Positions 8,972-17,496 of a stretch of 64,000 nt of DNA are shown here, piece after piece. A program made the position numbers and the translations under genes. Origin of the DNA: Lentzea sp. NBRC 102530. GTDB taxonomy: Bacteria > Actinomycetota > Actinomycetes > Mycobacteriales > Pseudonocardiaceae. The notes beneath the pieces are model-generated. The model searched no databases and was not told the origin of the DNA. It saw only the letters and a program-made list of their open reading frames with translations. Positions within the stretch are counted from its first letter, which is position 1. Each line of letters starts with the position of its first letter. The stretch lies in NCBI RefSeq assembly GCF_030269365.1, contig NZ_BSTF01000023.1, positions 46,212-110,211 on the forward strand. The letters are read 5' to 3'.

Positions 8972-10455
8972 GCCAGGCGCAGCATCTGCTTGCCCGCCAT
9001 GGACGACCGGTCGAACGTCGCCATGTCGATCAGCGACTTGAACTTCAGCTTCGTCACGGCCTTGGCGTAGGCGAACTCGCGCAGCCCGTCCTCGCCGTGG
9101 ATGCGCCCGAACCCCGAGTCGCCGACACCGCCGAACGGCAGCCCCGGGATCGCCGCGTAGGTCAGCACCGAGTTGACCGACACCATCCCGACCCGCAGCT
9201 GGGCGGCCAGCTCCTCACCGCGCGACTTAGAGAACACCGCGGCCCCCAGCCCGTACTTGGACTGGTTCGCGAGCCGCACGCCCTCCAGCGCGTTCGGCAC
9301 CCGGTTGATCACCACGGTCGGCCCGAAGGTCTCTTCGGTGACCGCCAGCGAGTCCTCCGGCACGTCCGTCAGCACCACCGGCTCGACGTACGGCGGCCTG
9401 ATCGAGTCCGGTCCGCCGACCAACGCCTTGCCACCGCGGTCCAACGCGTCCTGCACGTGCGAACGGATGATCTCCACCTGCGACGGCATGGTGATCGGCC
9501 CGAGGTTCGCGTTCGGCTCCCCGCCGGGCTTGAGCTTCTTCGCCCGCTTCACCAGGACCTCGGTGAACGCGTCGGCGACGTCCTCGGCCACGTAGATCCG
9601 CTCCACGCCCGCGCACGTCTGGCCGGCGTTCGACACCGCGCCCCAGATCGCGGCCTCGGCGGCGGCGCTCAGGTCGGCGTCCGAGTCGACGATCAGCGCG
9701 TCCTTGCCACCGCACTCGACCAGCACCGGCGTCAACGAGACGGCCGCGGCGGCCATGACCTTCTTGCCGGTCCGGGTGGACCCGGTGAACGCGATCTTGT
9801 CGACCCCGGCGGACACCAGCGCCGCGCCCGTCTCACCGAAGCCCGTGACCACCTGGAACACCGGGTACTCCGGCACCGCCTCGGTGAACGTCGACGCGAG
9901 GAACGTGCCGACGCCCGGCGTGAACTCCGACGGCTTGAACACCACGGCGTTGCCCGCCGACAGCGCGTACGAGATGGAACCCATCGGCGTGTGCGCGGGA
10001 TAGTTCCACGGCCCGATGACGCCGATGACGCCCAACGGCCGGTACTCCAGCGACGCACTGTGGTTGAACATCAGCATGCCGGAGGACACACGGCGCTTGC
10101 CCAGCACACGGCCGGCGTGCCGCGAGGCCCAGTGCAGGTGGTCCATCACCAGCGCGACCTCGACGCGGGAGTCGTCGGCGGGCTTGCCGGTCTCCGCGCT
10201 GATCAACGCGATGAACTCGTCTGAGCGCTGCGAGAGGATCTTGCGCCAGGCGTCGAGCTTGGTCCTGCGCCCTTCGAAGCCCAGCCCGGCCCACCACGCC
10301 GCGGCCTCGCGCGCCGACGCCACCGCGTCCTCGACCTCTTCGGCCGTGTGGATCGGGTGGTGTGCGACGACCTCGCCCGTGCGCGGGTCCAGTGAAGCGA
10401 ACCGCCGCTGCTCGCCATCGGCCGACAGCGCGCTGTCCGAAGCGGTCTGCGTCAT
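8950..10455 (-). CDS. aldehyde dehydrogenase family protein (succinate-semialdehyde dehydrogenase-like)
   Basis: NAD(P)-dependent aldehyde dehydrogenase of 501 aa. Catalytic Cys281 lies in NAGQTCAGVERIYV and the general base Glu247 in VECGGKD. The cofactor loop PWNYPAHTPMGS and FTGSTRTGKKV are present. The C-terminal tail after the catalytic domain is extended and basic/hydrophobic (SLIDMATFDRSS...), as in the membrane-associated or succinate-semialdehyde-like actinobacterial group; the substrate is uncertain. The ATG has an excellent ribosome site, GGAGGAGC. A TACT-N4-AGTAAC palindrome starts 14 bases upstream of the start codon, so a bound regulator would block expression. Confidence 0.88.
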   Translation of the reverse strand: MTQTASDSALSADGEQRRFASLDPRTGEVVAHHPIHTAEEVEDAVASAREAAAWWAGLGFEGRRTKLDAWRKILSQRSDEFIALISAETGKPADDSRVEVALVMDHLHWASRHAGRVLGKRRVSSGMLMFNHSASLEYRPLGVIGVIGPWNYPAHTPMGSISYALSAGNAVVFKPSEFTPGVGTFLASTFTEAVPEYPVFQVVTGFGETGAALVSAGVDKIAFTGSTRTGKKVMAAAAVSLTPVLVECGGKDALIVDSDADLSAAAEAAIWGAVSNAGQTCAGVERIYVAEDVADAFTEVLVKRAKKLKPGGEPNANLGPITMPSQVEIIRSHVQDALDRGGKALVGGPDSIRPPYVEPVVLTDVPEDSLAVTEETFGPTVVINRVPNALEGVRLANQSKYGLGAAVFSKSRGEELAAQLRVGMVSVNSVLTYAAIPGLPFGGVGDSGFGRIHGEDGLREFAYAKAVTKLKFKSLIDMATFDRSSMAGKQMLRLARMLFGR

Positions 10456-10468
10456 GGTGCTCCTCCGG

Positions 10469-10482
10469 TACTCGCCAGTAAC
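10469..10482. promoter_or_regulatory. candidate operator, TACT-N4-AGTAAC
   Basis: TACTCGCCAGTAAC lies just upstream of the aldehyde dehydrogenase ribosome site. Arms TACT/AGTA are perfectly complementary. It is the second of three matching sites (4896, 10469, 21866), all in the same orientation relative to the gene they precede. The identity of the regulator is unknown. Confidence 0.5.
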
Positions 10483-10541
10483 CTCGACACTAACGCGTAC
10501 TCGAAGAACTTTCAGCCCCCGCCTGGCCCCGCAGGAGGACC

Positions 10542-11561
10542 TCAGGCCTGGGGCAGCGAGGGAAGGACCGCCTTGGCGAACGCCTGCGCCGCCACGCAGC
10601 GGTCGATCCCGTTCTCCTTCGAGGCCGCGACCGTGAACTCCACGATCTCACCCGCGTCGGACTGGTCCTTCGTCCGCACCACGACGAGCTCGCACGTCGG
10701 GAACGGGCCGTCCTTGAACGCCTGGTAGCCCTTCACCCCGCCGAGGTCGACCTCGACCGACCTGGTGTCGAACTTGCCGTCCTTCGGGATGCGCGCCGTC
10801 TTGAACTCGATCTGCATCTGCGCGCTCTGCCCCGTCCAGGAGCACTGGTGCAGACCGAACGGCAGCGCGCGCGGCGAGGCACCGAGCACCGGCGAGAGCA
10901 CCGACCGCTCCACGATCGCGCACGGGTCGACCTCGACCGGCGACCCCTTGGGCGGGGTGTACTTCTGCGGGTTGCCCTTGAGCTTGCGGACCGCGCCCTC
11001 CAGCACCTTGCGGCCGGGTTCGCACGCGTCGTTGCCGTCGTTGCCGGTGCCGACCTGCACGCGCACGGCCTGGCCCGGGTTCTCCATCGTGACGGCCGAG
11101 ATGAAGCACGCCGAGGCGTTGAGCTTCTGCTCGCCGCTCTTGAGGCCCGCGATCTGCTTGGTGGCGTTCTTGAGCTCCGTGGACGTCAGCGTGTAGCCGA
11201 TGTCCAGCGTGATGTTGAGCGTCTTGCCCGCCTTGTCCTTCATGTAGTTGGAGCAGCGCGTGTAGGAGGTGCTCGAGTACTTCGACGGCGTGCCGACCGT
11301 CTGCAGGACTTCCTTCTCGATCAACGCGCACGGGTTGACCAGCCGCAGCCGTTCCGCGGCGAACGCCGGGTCGACCGGCTTGCCCGCCTGCGAGGACGGT
11401 TTGGTCGACGGATCGGTCGTCGTGGTCGCGTCGGCACCCGCCTGCACCGTGCGGCGCGGCGAGTTGGTCTTGGCAAGACCCGGCCCTGTCGCACAGCCGG
11501 CCATCAGCAACGCGGCGGCGGCGACCACAGCGGTGGCACGAAAACGAGGCACGACGTGCAC
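10542..11561 (-). CDS. lipoprotein with two DUF3558-like domains
   Basis: Predicted exported lipoprotein of about 339 aa. The signal peptide ends in LLMAGC (lipid Cys at residue 23), followed by a Thr/Ser-rich linker. Two related domains follow: one opens VNPCALIEKEVLQTVG with a later RCSNYM, the other opens VDPCAIVERSVLSPVLG with a later QCSWTG. The matching Cys spacing and opening motif indicate an internal duplication of a DUF3558-like unit. Function unknown. The GTG at 11561 is preferred because GAAGG lies eight bases upstream; a second GTG nine bases downstream is possible. Confidence 0.75.
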   Translation of the reverse strand: MHVVPRFRATAVVAAAALLMAGCATGPGLAKTNSPRRTVQAGADATTTTDPSTKPSSQAGKPVDPAFAAERLRLVNPCALIEKEVLQTVGTPSKYSSTSYTRCSNYMKDKAGKTLNITLDIGYTLTSTELKNATKQIAGLKSGEQKLNASACFISAVTMENPGQAVRVQVGTGNDGNDACEPGRKVLEGAVRKLKGNPQKYTPPKGSPVEVDPCAIVERSVLSPVLGASPRALPFGLHQCSWTGQSAQMQIEFKTARIPKDGKFDTRSVEVDLGGVKGYQAFKDGPFPTCELVVVRTKDQSDAGEIVEFTVAASKENGIDRCVAAQAFAKAVLPSLPQA

Positions 11562-11692
11562 GGTAGCGGCCTTCGCGGGCGTTTGTGGGCGGTACCCCGA
11601 GTTACCCAGTGGCACATGTCACCCAGAGCTACGGGAACGATTCAGAAGATCAACGCGATGTACCTGGTGAAGACCCCGACCGAAGGAGAGAC

Positions 11693-11785
11693 GTGCGAAA
11701 CCGAATTCGCCGCGCATTCAACTGGCTCGACGCGTGGACGATCGAGGCCTTCAACCCTGTTTACCCTGGTCGTCCCCAGTCATAG
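11693..11785 (+). CDS. candidate 30-aa small protein
   Basis: A short open frame with a very good ribosome-binding site (AAGGAGAG five bases before the GTG). The product, 30 aa, begins VRNRIRRAFNWLDAW and ends NPVYPGRPQS: an amphipathic basic helix rich in Trp and Arg. It ends six bases inside the 3' end of the convergent small membrane protein gene. No homolog is recognised. It could be a small regulatory or membrane-active peptide, or an annotation artefact; the strength of the ribosome site is the main support. Confidence 0.4.
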   Translation: MRNRIRRAFNWLDAWTIEAFNPVYPGRPQS

Positions 11786-12016
11786 CTCCTTGAGCGGCTC
11801 TTTGTCCGTGTCCGCGAACTGAGGCCGCAGCGTCGCCCAGGCAGCGAACGCCGCCGACAGCACCACCATGGCGATGCCGGCCCACAGGTTGATGTTGACC
11901 CCTTCGGCCTTCTTCAGGTCTTCGTCGGACGTGAAGCCGAGCCCGATGACGACCAGTACGACGCCGTACAGGCCGAAGAGGAAAGCGATGATCAGTCGCA
12001 GGTCGAACAACCTCAT
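11780..12016 (-). CDS. small two-helix membrane protein, probable partner of the SLC5 symporter
   Basis: A 78 aa integral membrane protein. Two hydrophobic helices are visible, roughly residues 5-27 (LRLIIAFLFGLYGVVLVVIG) and 44-62 (LWAGIAMVVLSAAFAAWATL), joined by a charged loop; the C-terminus (DTDKEPLKEL) is hydrophilic. It starts 11 bp downstream of the sodium:solute symporter gene in the same direction. Actinobacterial SLC5 transporters are often followed by such a small subunit. A role in transporter assembly or function is inferred from position only. Confidence 0.75.
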   Translation of the reverse strand: MRLFDLRLIIAFLFGLYGVVLVVIGLGFTSDEDLKKAEGVNINLWAGIAMVVLSAAFAAWATLRPQFADTDKEPLKEL

Positions 12017-12027
12017 GGCGGCCTCCC

Positions 12028-13719
12028 TCAGCCGAAGATGAAGTAGAGAACGGTGGTCAGGGCCAGCACGCCGCCACCGAGCAGTGCGGGCGAGCGGTAC
12101 CAGCCCGCGTCCTCACCGGTGGTGGAGTGCGCCCTGTCTTCCTTGGGCGTGAGGCTGTAGACCAGGCCGCCGAGTTCGCTGTCCGGCTTCGGCCGTGTGA
12201 CGAGGCTGACCGCGAAGCTCACCACGATGTCGACCACGAACGCGAGGCCCGCGCCGAGGAAGCTCGCGCCCTGACCCGGCAGTTGCAGCCACTCGATGCC
12301 GAACGACGGCTCCGAGATCGCGTAGATGAAGATCGCGGTGAACGTGCCCGCGAGCAGACCGACCCACCCGGCCGTCGGCGTCATCCGCTTCCAGAACATG
12401 CCCAGGATGAACGTCGCGAACAGCGGCGCGTTGAAGAACGAGAACAGCGCCTGGATGTAGTCCATGATGTTGGACCCGCCGAGCGCCGCCGCGATGAACG
12501 CCGTGCCGATCGCGAGCACACACGCACCGACCGTGGCCAGGCGTCCGACGCGCAGGTAGTACTCGTCGGGACGGTCCTTCTTCACGTAGTCCTGCCACAG
12601 GTCGTACGTGAAGACGGTGTTGAACGAGCTGACGTTCGCCGCCACACCGGCCATGAAGCTCGCCAGCAGACCCGTGATCGCGATGCCGAGGATGCCGTTG
12701 GGCAGAAGGTCGCGCATCAGCAGCGGCAGCACGTTGTTGTAAACGACGCCACTGCTCGTATCACCGGCCTTGAGCTGCGCCATCTCCGGCACGATCACCG
12801 CGGCGATGATGCCGGGGATGATGATGATCGCCGGGATCAACGCCTTCGGGTACGCGCCGATGATCGGCGTGCGCTTGGCCGCGGACATCGACTTGGCGCT
12901 CATCGCGCGCTGGACCTCGGCGAAGTTCGTCGTCCAGTAGCCGAACGACAGCACGAAGCCGAGACCGAACACCAGACCCACAACACTCCACACCGGACTG
13001 TTGATGCCGGTGAGTTCCGTGGCGGGCCAGGCGGACAGCTGTTCCTGGTCGGTCACCTTCTCGACCAGGCCCTGCCAGCCGCCGACCTTGATCAGGCCGA
13101 CGATCGTCAACGGCGCCAGCGCGGCCACGATGACGAAGAACTGCAGCACCTCGTTGTAGATGGCGGCGCTGAGGCCGCCCAACGTCGTGTACGCGAGCAC
13201 CACCAGGGCCGCGACGCAGATCGACACCGGCAGCGGCCACCCGAGCAGCGCGTCGATGATCACCGCGAGCGCGAACAGGTTGATGCCCGCGATCAGGATC
13301 TGCGCGACGGCGAAGCTGATGGCGTTGACGAGGTGCGCGGGCTTGCCGAACCGGCGGCGCATGAACTCGGGAACGCTGCGCACTTTCGAGCCGTAGTAGA
13401 ACGGCATCATCACCAGACCGAGGAACACCATCGCGGGGATGGCGCCGATCCAGTAGTAGTGCACGGTCGCCATGCCGTACTGCGCGCCGTTCGCCGTCAT
13501 GCCCATCAGTTCGAGGGCACCGAGGTTCGCGGAGATGAACGCGAGACCGGTGACCCACGCCGGCAACGACCGCCCGGACAGCAGGAAGTCGAGGCTGGAG
13601 GAGACGGATCGTCGTGCCATCACGCCGATGCCGAGAACCACCACGAAGTAGATCAACAGCAACGCGTAGTCGATCGGCCCCGCGTCGAGCCGCAGGTCCG
13701 CCTCGGCCAAGATCGACAC
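12028..13719 (-). CDS. sodium:solute symporter (SLC5 family)
   Basis: Sodium-coupled transporter of the SLC5/SSS family, 563 aa with about 13-14 membrane segments (LeuT fold). Family features include the N-terminal DFLLSGRSLPAWVTG, SANLGALELMGMTANG, VPEFMRRRFGK after the third segment, and SFMAGVAANVSSFNTVFTYD in the sodium-site region. The sequence is SGLT-like, so a sugar or related small solute is plausible, but the substrate cannot be read from the sequence. The GTG at 13719 is chosen for the GGGAGG six bases upstream; longer frames have no ribosome site. It forms a pair with the small membrane protein gene. Confidence 0.85.
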   Translation of the reverse strand: MSILAEADLRLDAGPIDYALLLIYFVVVLGIGVMARRSVSSSLDFLLSGRSLPAWVTGLAFISANLGALELMGMTANGAQYGMATVHYYWIGAIPAMVFLGLVMMPFYYGSKVRSVPEFMRRRFGKPAHLVNAISFAVAQILIAGINLFALAVIIDALLGWPLPVSICVAALVVLAYTTLGGLSAAIYNEVLQFFVIVAALAPLTIVGLIKVGGWQGLVEKVTDQEQLSAWPATELTGINSPVWSVVGLVFGLGFVLSFGYWTTNFAEVQRAMSAKSMSAAKRTPIIGAYPKALIPAIIIIPGIIAAVIVPEMAQLKAGDTSSGVVYNNVLPLLMRDLLPNGILGIAITGLLASFMAGVAANVSSFNTVFTYDLWQDYVKKDRPDEYYLRVGRLATVGACVLAIGTAFIAAALGGSNIMDYIQALFSFFNAPLFATFILGMFWKRMTPTAGWVGLLAGTFTAIFIYAISEPSFGIEWLQLPGQGASFLGAGLAFVVDIVVSFAVSLVTRPKPDSELGGLVYSLTPKEDRAHSTTGEDAGWYRSPALLGGGVLALTTVLYFIFG

Positions 13720-13908
13720 CGTCCACCTCCCAAAGACTTCGAACAAAGTCGAACACAACCGACCAGGAGAGGACATTACTCCAGGTGCAGCGGGTCTTAC
13801 CCCGTGTGGATGATCACCAAACCACGGTGTGACAGGGGGCGCTCACTGAAGTCGGCGGGCTGGGAAATGCAGGTGCGGTGGACGGCCCGCGAAGCTGAAA
13901 CTCAGGGC

Positions 13909-14181
13909 ATGACGAGCACCCCTGAGCTGGTGGCGTGGACCTGCCCCGGCTGTGGCGAGACCACGAACGGCAGCCGCACGAACGTCGGCGACCTCTGTCT
14001 GTGGTGCGGCGCGAAGCAGAACTGGGTGGAGATCCCCGGCGCGGTCCGCGAGGAGATCACCGAGTTGCTGGCGACCGGGAGGACGATCCTGGCGGTCAAG
14101 CGGATCAGGGAGGTGACCGGCTGCGGTCTCGCGCAGGCCGTCGAGCTCGCGAACCTCCCCGTCCACCGAGAGCAGGCGTGA
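13909..14181 (+). CDS. zinc-ribbon protein with ribosomal L7/L12 C-terminal-like segment
   Basis: A 90 aa protein made of two parts. Residues 12-35 contain CPGC and CLWC, a zinc-ribbon pair. Residues ~45-85 (EEITELLATGRTILAVKRIR, then EVTGCGLAQAVELA) resemble the C-terminal domain of ribosomal stalk protein bL12, which contacts translation GTPases; small free-standing relatives occur in actinobacteria. Role unknown. An upstream in-frame ATG at 13867 would add 14 residues. The gene converges on nucS with about 58 bp between stops. Confidence 0.7.
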   Translation: MTSTPELVAWTCPGCGETTNGSRTNVGDLCLWCGAKQNWVEIPGAVREEITELLATGRTILAVKRIREVTGCGLAQAVELANLPVHREQA

Positions 14182-14239
14182 CCGGCACGAGCCCCACCCG
14201 CGGCTCCTCGACTGACTCTGGCCGAGGAGCTGACCACCG

Positions 14240-14899
14240 TCAGAACAGCCGGAACTCGTCCGGCTCGATCCCGCGCAACGCGTCGTAGTCCAGCACCACG
14301 CACCGGATCCCGCGGTCCTCGGCCAGCGTCCGCGCCTGCGGCTTGATCTGCTGCGCCGCGAACACGCCCTGCACCGGCGCGAGCAACGGGTCGCGGTTCA
14401 GCAGCTCCAGGTACCGGGTCAGCTGCTCGACGCCGTCGATCTCGCCGCGCCGCTTGATCTCGACGGCGACCGAGACGCCCGCGCTGTCGCGGCACATCAG
14501 GTCGACCGGGCCGATGGCGGTCGGGAACTCGCGCCGCACCAGCGTCCAGCCGTCGCCCAGGGTCGTGACGTGCTCGGCGAGCAGCTTCTGCAGGTCGGCC
14601 TCGACGCCGTCCTTCTGCAGGCCCGGCTCGGGGCCGAGTTCGTGCTTGGAGTCCTGCAGGACCTCTTCGAGGGTGATGATCAGTTTCTCCCCCGCCTTGT
14701 TCTGCACCGTCCAGATGTCCGGGTCCTCGATCAGCCAGCAGGGCGGGCTCATCCAGTTCAGCGGCTTGTAGGCGCGGTCGTCCGAGTGGATCGACACCGA
14801 GCCGTCGGCCTTGATCAGCAGCAGCCGCTGGGCCATGGGCAGGTGGGCGGTGAGTCGGCCTACGTAGTCGACCTTGCAGCGAGCGATGACGAGACGCAC
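14240..14899 (-). CDS. nucS: endonuclease NucS (EndoMS), mismatch-specific
   Basis: RecB-like nuclease NucS/EndoMS, the core of the non-canonical mismatch repair pathway of actinobacteria lacking MutS/MutL. The N-terminal half (to ~residue 115) is the DNA-binding domain; the C-terminal half carries the nuclease core, with Asp133 in GPVDLM and Glu147/Lys149 in VEIKRRG. The last residues, DEFRLF, match the C-terminal sliding-clamp binding motif required for activity in this family. Length 219 aa is normal. The start is GTG. It converges on the zinc-ribbon gene, and its start is 55 bp from the divergent NUDIX gene. Confidence 0.92.
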   Translation of the reverse strand: MRLVIARCKVDYVGRLTAHLPMAQRLLLIKADGSVSIHSDDRAYKPLNWMSPPCWLIEDPDIWTVQNKAGEKLIITLEEVLQDSKHELGPEPGLQKDGVEADLQKLLAEHVTTLGDGWTLVRREFPTAIGPVDLMCRDSAGVSVAVEIKRRGEIDGVEQLTRYLELLNRDPLLAPVQGVFAAQQIKPQARTLAEDRGIRCVVLDYDALRGIEPDEFRLF

Positions 14900-14953
14900 C
14901 GCGACAGGCTACGGGGTGCGTCCAGAATCCGGACGTTAGGTACGGTCCGTGGC

Positions 14954-15490
14954 GTGGAGAGCCTCGGCACCCGAGAGGTGTACGCAAACCCGTGGATGAC
15001 CGTTCGCGAGGACGAGATCCGGCGCGCTGACGGTTCGAGCGGTATCTACGGCGTGATCGACAAGCCCGACTTCGCGCTGGTCATCCCGCTCGACGGCGAA
15101 CGCGTCCGGCTCGTCGAGCAGTTCCGGTACCCGATCGGCCTGCGCCGCTGGGAGTTCCCCCAGGGCACCGCTCCCGACCGCGCCGACGTGGACCCGTTGC
15201 AACTCGCCGCGCGCGAGCTGCGCGAGGAGACCGGGTTGCGCGCCGGGCGGATGACGTCGCTGGGGCTGCTCGACGTCGCGCCGGGCATGTCGTCGCAGCG
15301 CGGGCACGTGTACCTCGCCACGGAACTCACCGAGGGCTTCCACGAACGGGAGCACGAGGAGCAGGACATGCGCTCGGCGTGGTTCCCGCGCGCGTCGTTC
15401 GAGGCGATGATCGCGAAGGGCGAGATCACCGACGCCCAGTCGATCGCCGCCTACACGCTCCTCCTGCTGCACGAACACTCCCAGCCCTAG
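14954..15490 (+). CDS. NUDIX hydrolase (ADP-ribose pyrophosphatase-like)
   Basis: NUDIX hydrolase of 178 aa. The Nudix box is EFPQGTAPDRADVDPLQLAA followed by RELREETGL; the REL-EETG core that binds catalytic metal is intact, while the loop before it is a few residues longer than the textbook box, as seen in ADP-ribose/sugar-nucleotide pyrophosphatases. N-terminal strands VRLVEQFRYPIGLRRW fit that subgroup. The GTG start at 14954 gives the expected N-terminus REVYANPWMTV shortly after. It overlaps the stop of the convergent GlxA-type regulator by four bases. Confidence 0.85.
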   Translation: MESLGTREVYANPWMTVREDEIRRADGSSGIYGVIDKPDFALVIPLDGERVRLVEQFRYPIGLRRWEFPQGTAPDRADVDPLQLAARELREETGLRAGRMTSLGLLDVAPGMSSQRGHVYLATELTEGFHEREHEEQDMRSAWFPRASFEAMIAKGEITDAQSIAAYTLLLLHEHSQP

Positions 15491-16410
15491 CGCTGGAACG
15501 CCGTCCGGTAGCTCTGCGGTGAGGTGCCGGCGATCCGCTTGAACCTGTCGCGGAACGCCGTCGCCGACCCGAACCCGACCCTGCTCGCGATCAGCTCCAC
15601 CGGCTCCTTCGTGGTCTCGAGCAGGTGCTGCGCCTGCCGGACGCGTGCCCGGTGCAGCCACTGCAACGGCGTCGTGCCGGTCTGCTCGCGAAAGCGCCGG
15701 TTCAACGTGCGCGTGCTCATGCCGGCCTGCCGCGCCAGGTCCTCCAGCGTCAGCTCCCGCGCCGCGTTGGCCTCCATCCACCGCAGCAACGGTTCGAGCT
15801 CCACCCCTTGCGGCGCAACGGGTGGCGTGACGATGAACTGGGCCTGCCCGCCTTCTCTCTCCAGGGGCATCACGGCGTGCCGCGCCGCGTCGGCGGCCAC
15901 TGCGGACCCGTGGTCGCGCCGGATCATGTGCAGGCACAGGTCAAGCCCGGCAGCCGCGCCCGCGGACGTGAGGAACTGCCCGTTGTCGACGTAGAGCACG
16001 TCCGGGTCGACCTCCAGCGCCGGGAACCGTCGGGCCAGCTCCTGCGCGCCCAGCCAGTGCGTGGTCACCCGCAGCCCGTCGAGCAGCCCGGTCGCCGCGA
16101 ACACGAACGCCCCCGTGCAGATCGACGCTATCCGCGCGCCTCGCGCCGCCGCCTGCCGCAGCGCTTCGATCAACGGCTTCGGCACGACCATCCCCGGGTC
16201 GTGCCCCGGCAGCACGATCGTGTCCACTTCGGACAACAACTCCAAGCCGTGCGGCACCTTGATCGCGAAGCAGCCCGCGTCGACCGTCCTCTTCGGACCG
16301 CAGACGCGCACCCGGTACCGCCCGGCCCAGTTGAACGCGTCGACCGGCGTCGCGAAGTCGAACGGGACGACGCTGTCCATCGCTACCACTGCCACCTCGT
16401 GCACGTCCAC
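15487..16410 (-). CDS. GlxA/AraC family transcriptional regulator
   Basis: Regulator of about 307 aa with an N-terminal DJ-1/PfpI-like sensor domain and a C-terminal AraC-type DNA-binding domain. The sensor part has ASICTGAFVFAATGLLDG, the nucleophile-elbow region of this fold. The DNA-binding part contains both helix-turn-helix units: ELTLEDLARQAGMSTRTLNR and PVELIASRVGFGSATAFRDR, with the ending GTSPQSYRTAF. The start is uncertain; GTG 16410 begins the conserved strand (HEVAVVAM). It is divergent from a stand-alone DJ-1/PfpI gene, 103 bp away, which is a plausible target. Confidence 0.85.
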   Translation of the reverse strand: MDVHEVAVVAMDSVVPFDFATPVDAFNWAGRYRVRVCGPKRTVDAGCFAIKVPHGLELLSEVDTIVLPGHDPGMVVPKPLIEALRQAAARGARIASICTGAFVFAATGLLDGLRVTTHWLGAQELARRFPALEVDPDVLYVDNGQFLTSAGAAAGLDLCLHMIRRDHGSAVAADAARHAVMPLEREGGQAQFIVTPPVAPQGVELEPLLRWMEANAARELTLEDLARQAGMSTRTLNRRFREQTGTTPLQWLHRARVRQAQHLLETTKEPVELIASRVGFGSATAFRDRFKRIAGTSPQSYRTAFQR

Positions 16411-16513
16411 CACCGTAGCTGGCGAGAATCCGTTGGAACATGGCATTCCAGCCAGTTCCCCCCGGGATCCGGCCACCCTACGGTTTCGATCACCGGAAAC
16501 CGTAGGAGTCGCA

Positions 16514-17092
16514 GTGAAAGCTCAAGTGGTGTTGTTCGACGGCTTCGACCCGTTGGACGTGATCGGCCCGTACGAGACGCTGACCGCGGGCGGGATCCCG
16601 GCCGAGCTGGTGACCGTCGAGGGAGCCCGCGAAGTGCCTGCGGGCTTGGGCCTGCTGTCTCTGAAGGCGACCGCGCGGCTCGATCCGGGAGCCGGGCTCG
16701 TCGTGGTTCCCGGTGCGGCGGCCCTGCGAGACGACGAGGTGTTCGACCTGCTCACCGCGGGTGCCGCCACGGTCGGTCCGGCGCTGAAGGACACGAGCGG
16801 GATCATCGCGACCGTCTGCGGTGGCTCGCTGCTGCTGGCCATCGCCGGCCTGATCAAGGGCCGCAACGCCACCACCAACCACCTCGGCCTGCAAGCGCTG
16901 GAGTCCATGGGCGTCAACGCCGTCCGCGCGCGGATCGTCGACGACGGCGACCTCGTCACCGCCGCCGGTGTCACCTCCGGCGTCGACCTCGGCCTGCACC
17001 TGCTCGAACGCCTGGCCGGCGCGCACAAGGCCGTGGAGATCGAGGAGCTGTTCGCCCACGAGCGCCGCGGCACCGCGTGGAGGGCCGCGTGA
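16514..17092 (+). CDS. DJ-1/PfpI family protein
   Basis: A 192 aa protein of the DJ-1/PfpI (class I glutamine amidotransferase-like) family. It begins AQVVLFDGFDPLDVIGPYE, typical of the ThiJ-like branch, and has the elbow ATVCGGSLLLAIAGL with Cys near residue 98. Family members include isonitrile hydratases and deglycase-like proteins; the reaction here is unknown. GTG start with TAGGAG six bases upstream. Its stop overlaps the next start (GTGA), so it is coupled to the small membrane protein. The adjacent divergent regulator has the same sensor fold. Confidence 0.82.
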   Translation: MKAQVVLFDGFDPLDVIGPYETLTAGGIPAELVTVEGAREVPAGLGLLSLKATARLDPGAGLVVVPGAAALRDDEVFDLLTAGAATVGPALKDTSGIIATVCGGSLLLAIAGLIKGRNATTNHLGLQALESMGVNAVRARIVDDGDLVTAAGVTSGVDLGLHLLERLAGAHKAVEIEELFAHERRGTAWRAA

Positions 17093-17496
17093 GCAAGCTG
17101 TTCCTCTCCCTGCACGTCCTCGCGGCCATCATCGCGATCGGCCCGGTCACCGTCGCCGCCAGCATGTTCCCGAAGGCCGTGACCACCCCCGGCAACCCCG
17201 AACTGCTGCACCGCATCTGCCGCGTCTACGCGCTCATCGGCATCTCGGTGCCGGTGTTCGGGTTCGCGACGGCCGGCGTGATGGGCGTGACCGGCCACCC
17301 CTGGGTGATCGTGTCGATCGCGCTCACCACCGCCGCCGCGTTCGTGCTGGCGCTGAAGATCCTGCCCGGCCAGGAGAAGGCGCTGAAGACCAAGGACGTC
17401 AAGCACCTCGCCGTGTACACGGGGATCTTCAACCTGCTGTGGGCCGCCGTCACCGTGCTGATGATCCTGCGACCCGGCTCGACGACCGGCGCCTAG
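17089..17496 (+). CDS. four-helix membrane protein (DUF2269-like)
   Basis: Integral membrane protein of 135 aa with four predicted helices (about residues 3-25, 48-68, 72-92, 107-128). The first segment SLHVLAAIIAIGPVTVAAS, with a His in the helix, resembles DUF2269/predicted integral membrane proteins; the match is by eye and tentative. Function unknown. It is translationally coupled to the DJ-1/PfpI gene by a GTGA overlap and overlaps the convergent SDR gene by four bases at its 3' end. Confidence 0.65.
   Translation: MSKLFLSLHVLAAIIAIGPVTVAASMFPKAVTTPGNPELLHRICRVYALIGISVPVFGFATAGVMGVTGHPWVIVSIALTTAAAFVLALKILPGQEKALKTKDVKHLAVYTGIFNLLWAAVTVLMILRPGSTTGA

Noticed and set aside
12127..13900. 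Very long plus-strand open frame opposite the SLC5 symporter
   Set aside because: His/Arg/Asp-rich antisense of a membrane protein gene. Only its last ~90 codons (from 13909) are a credible gene.
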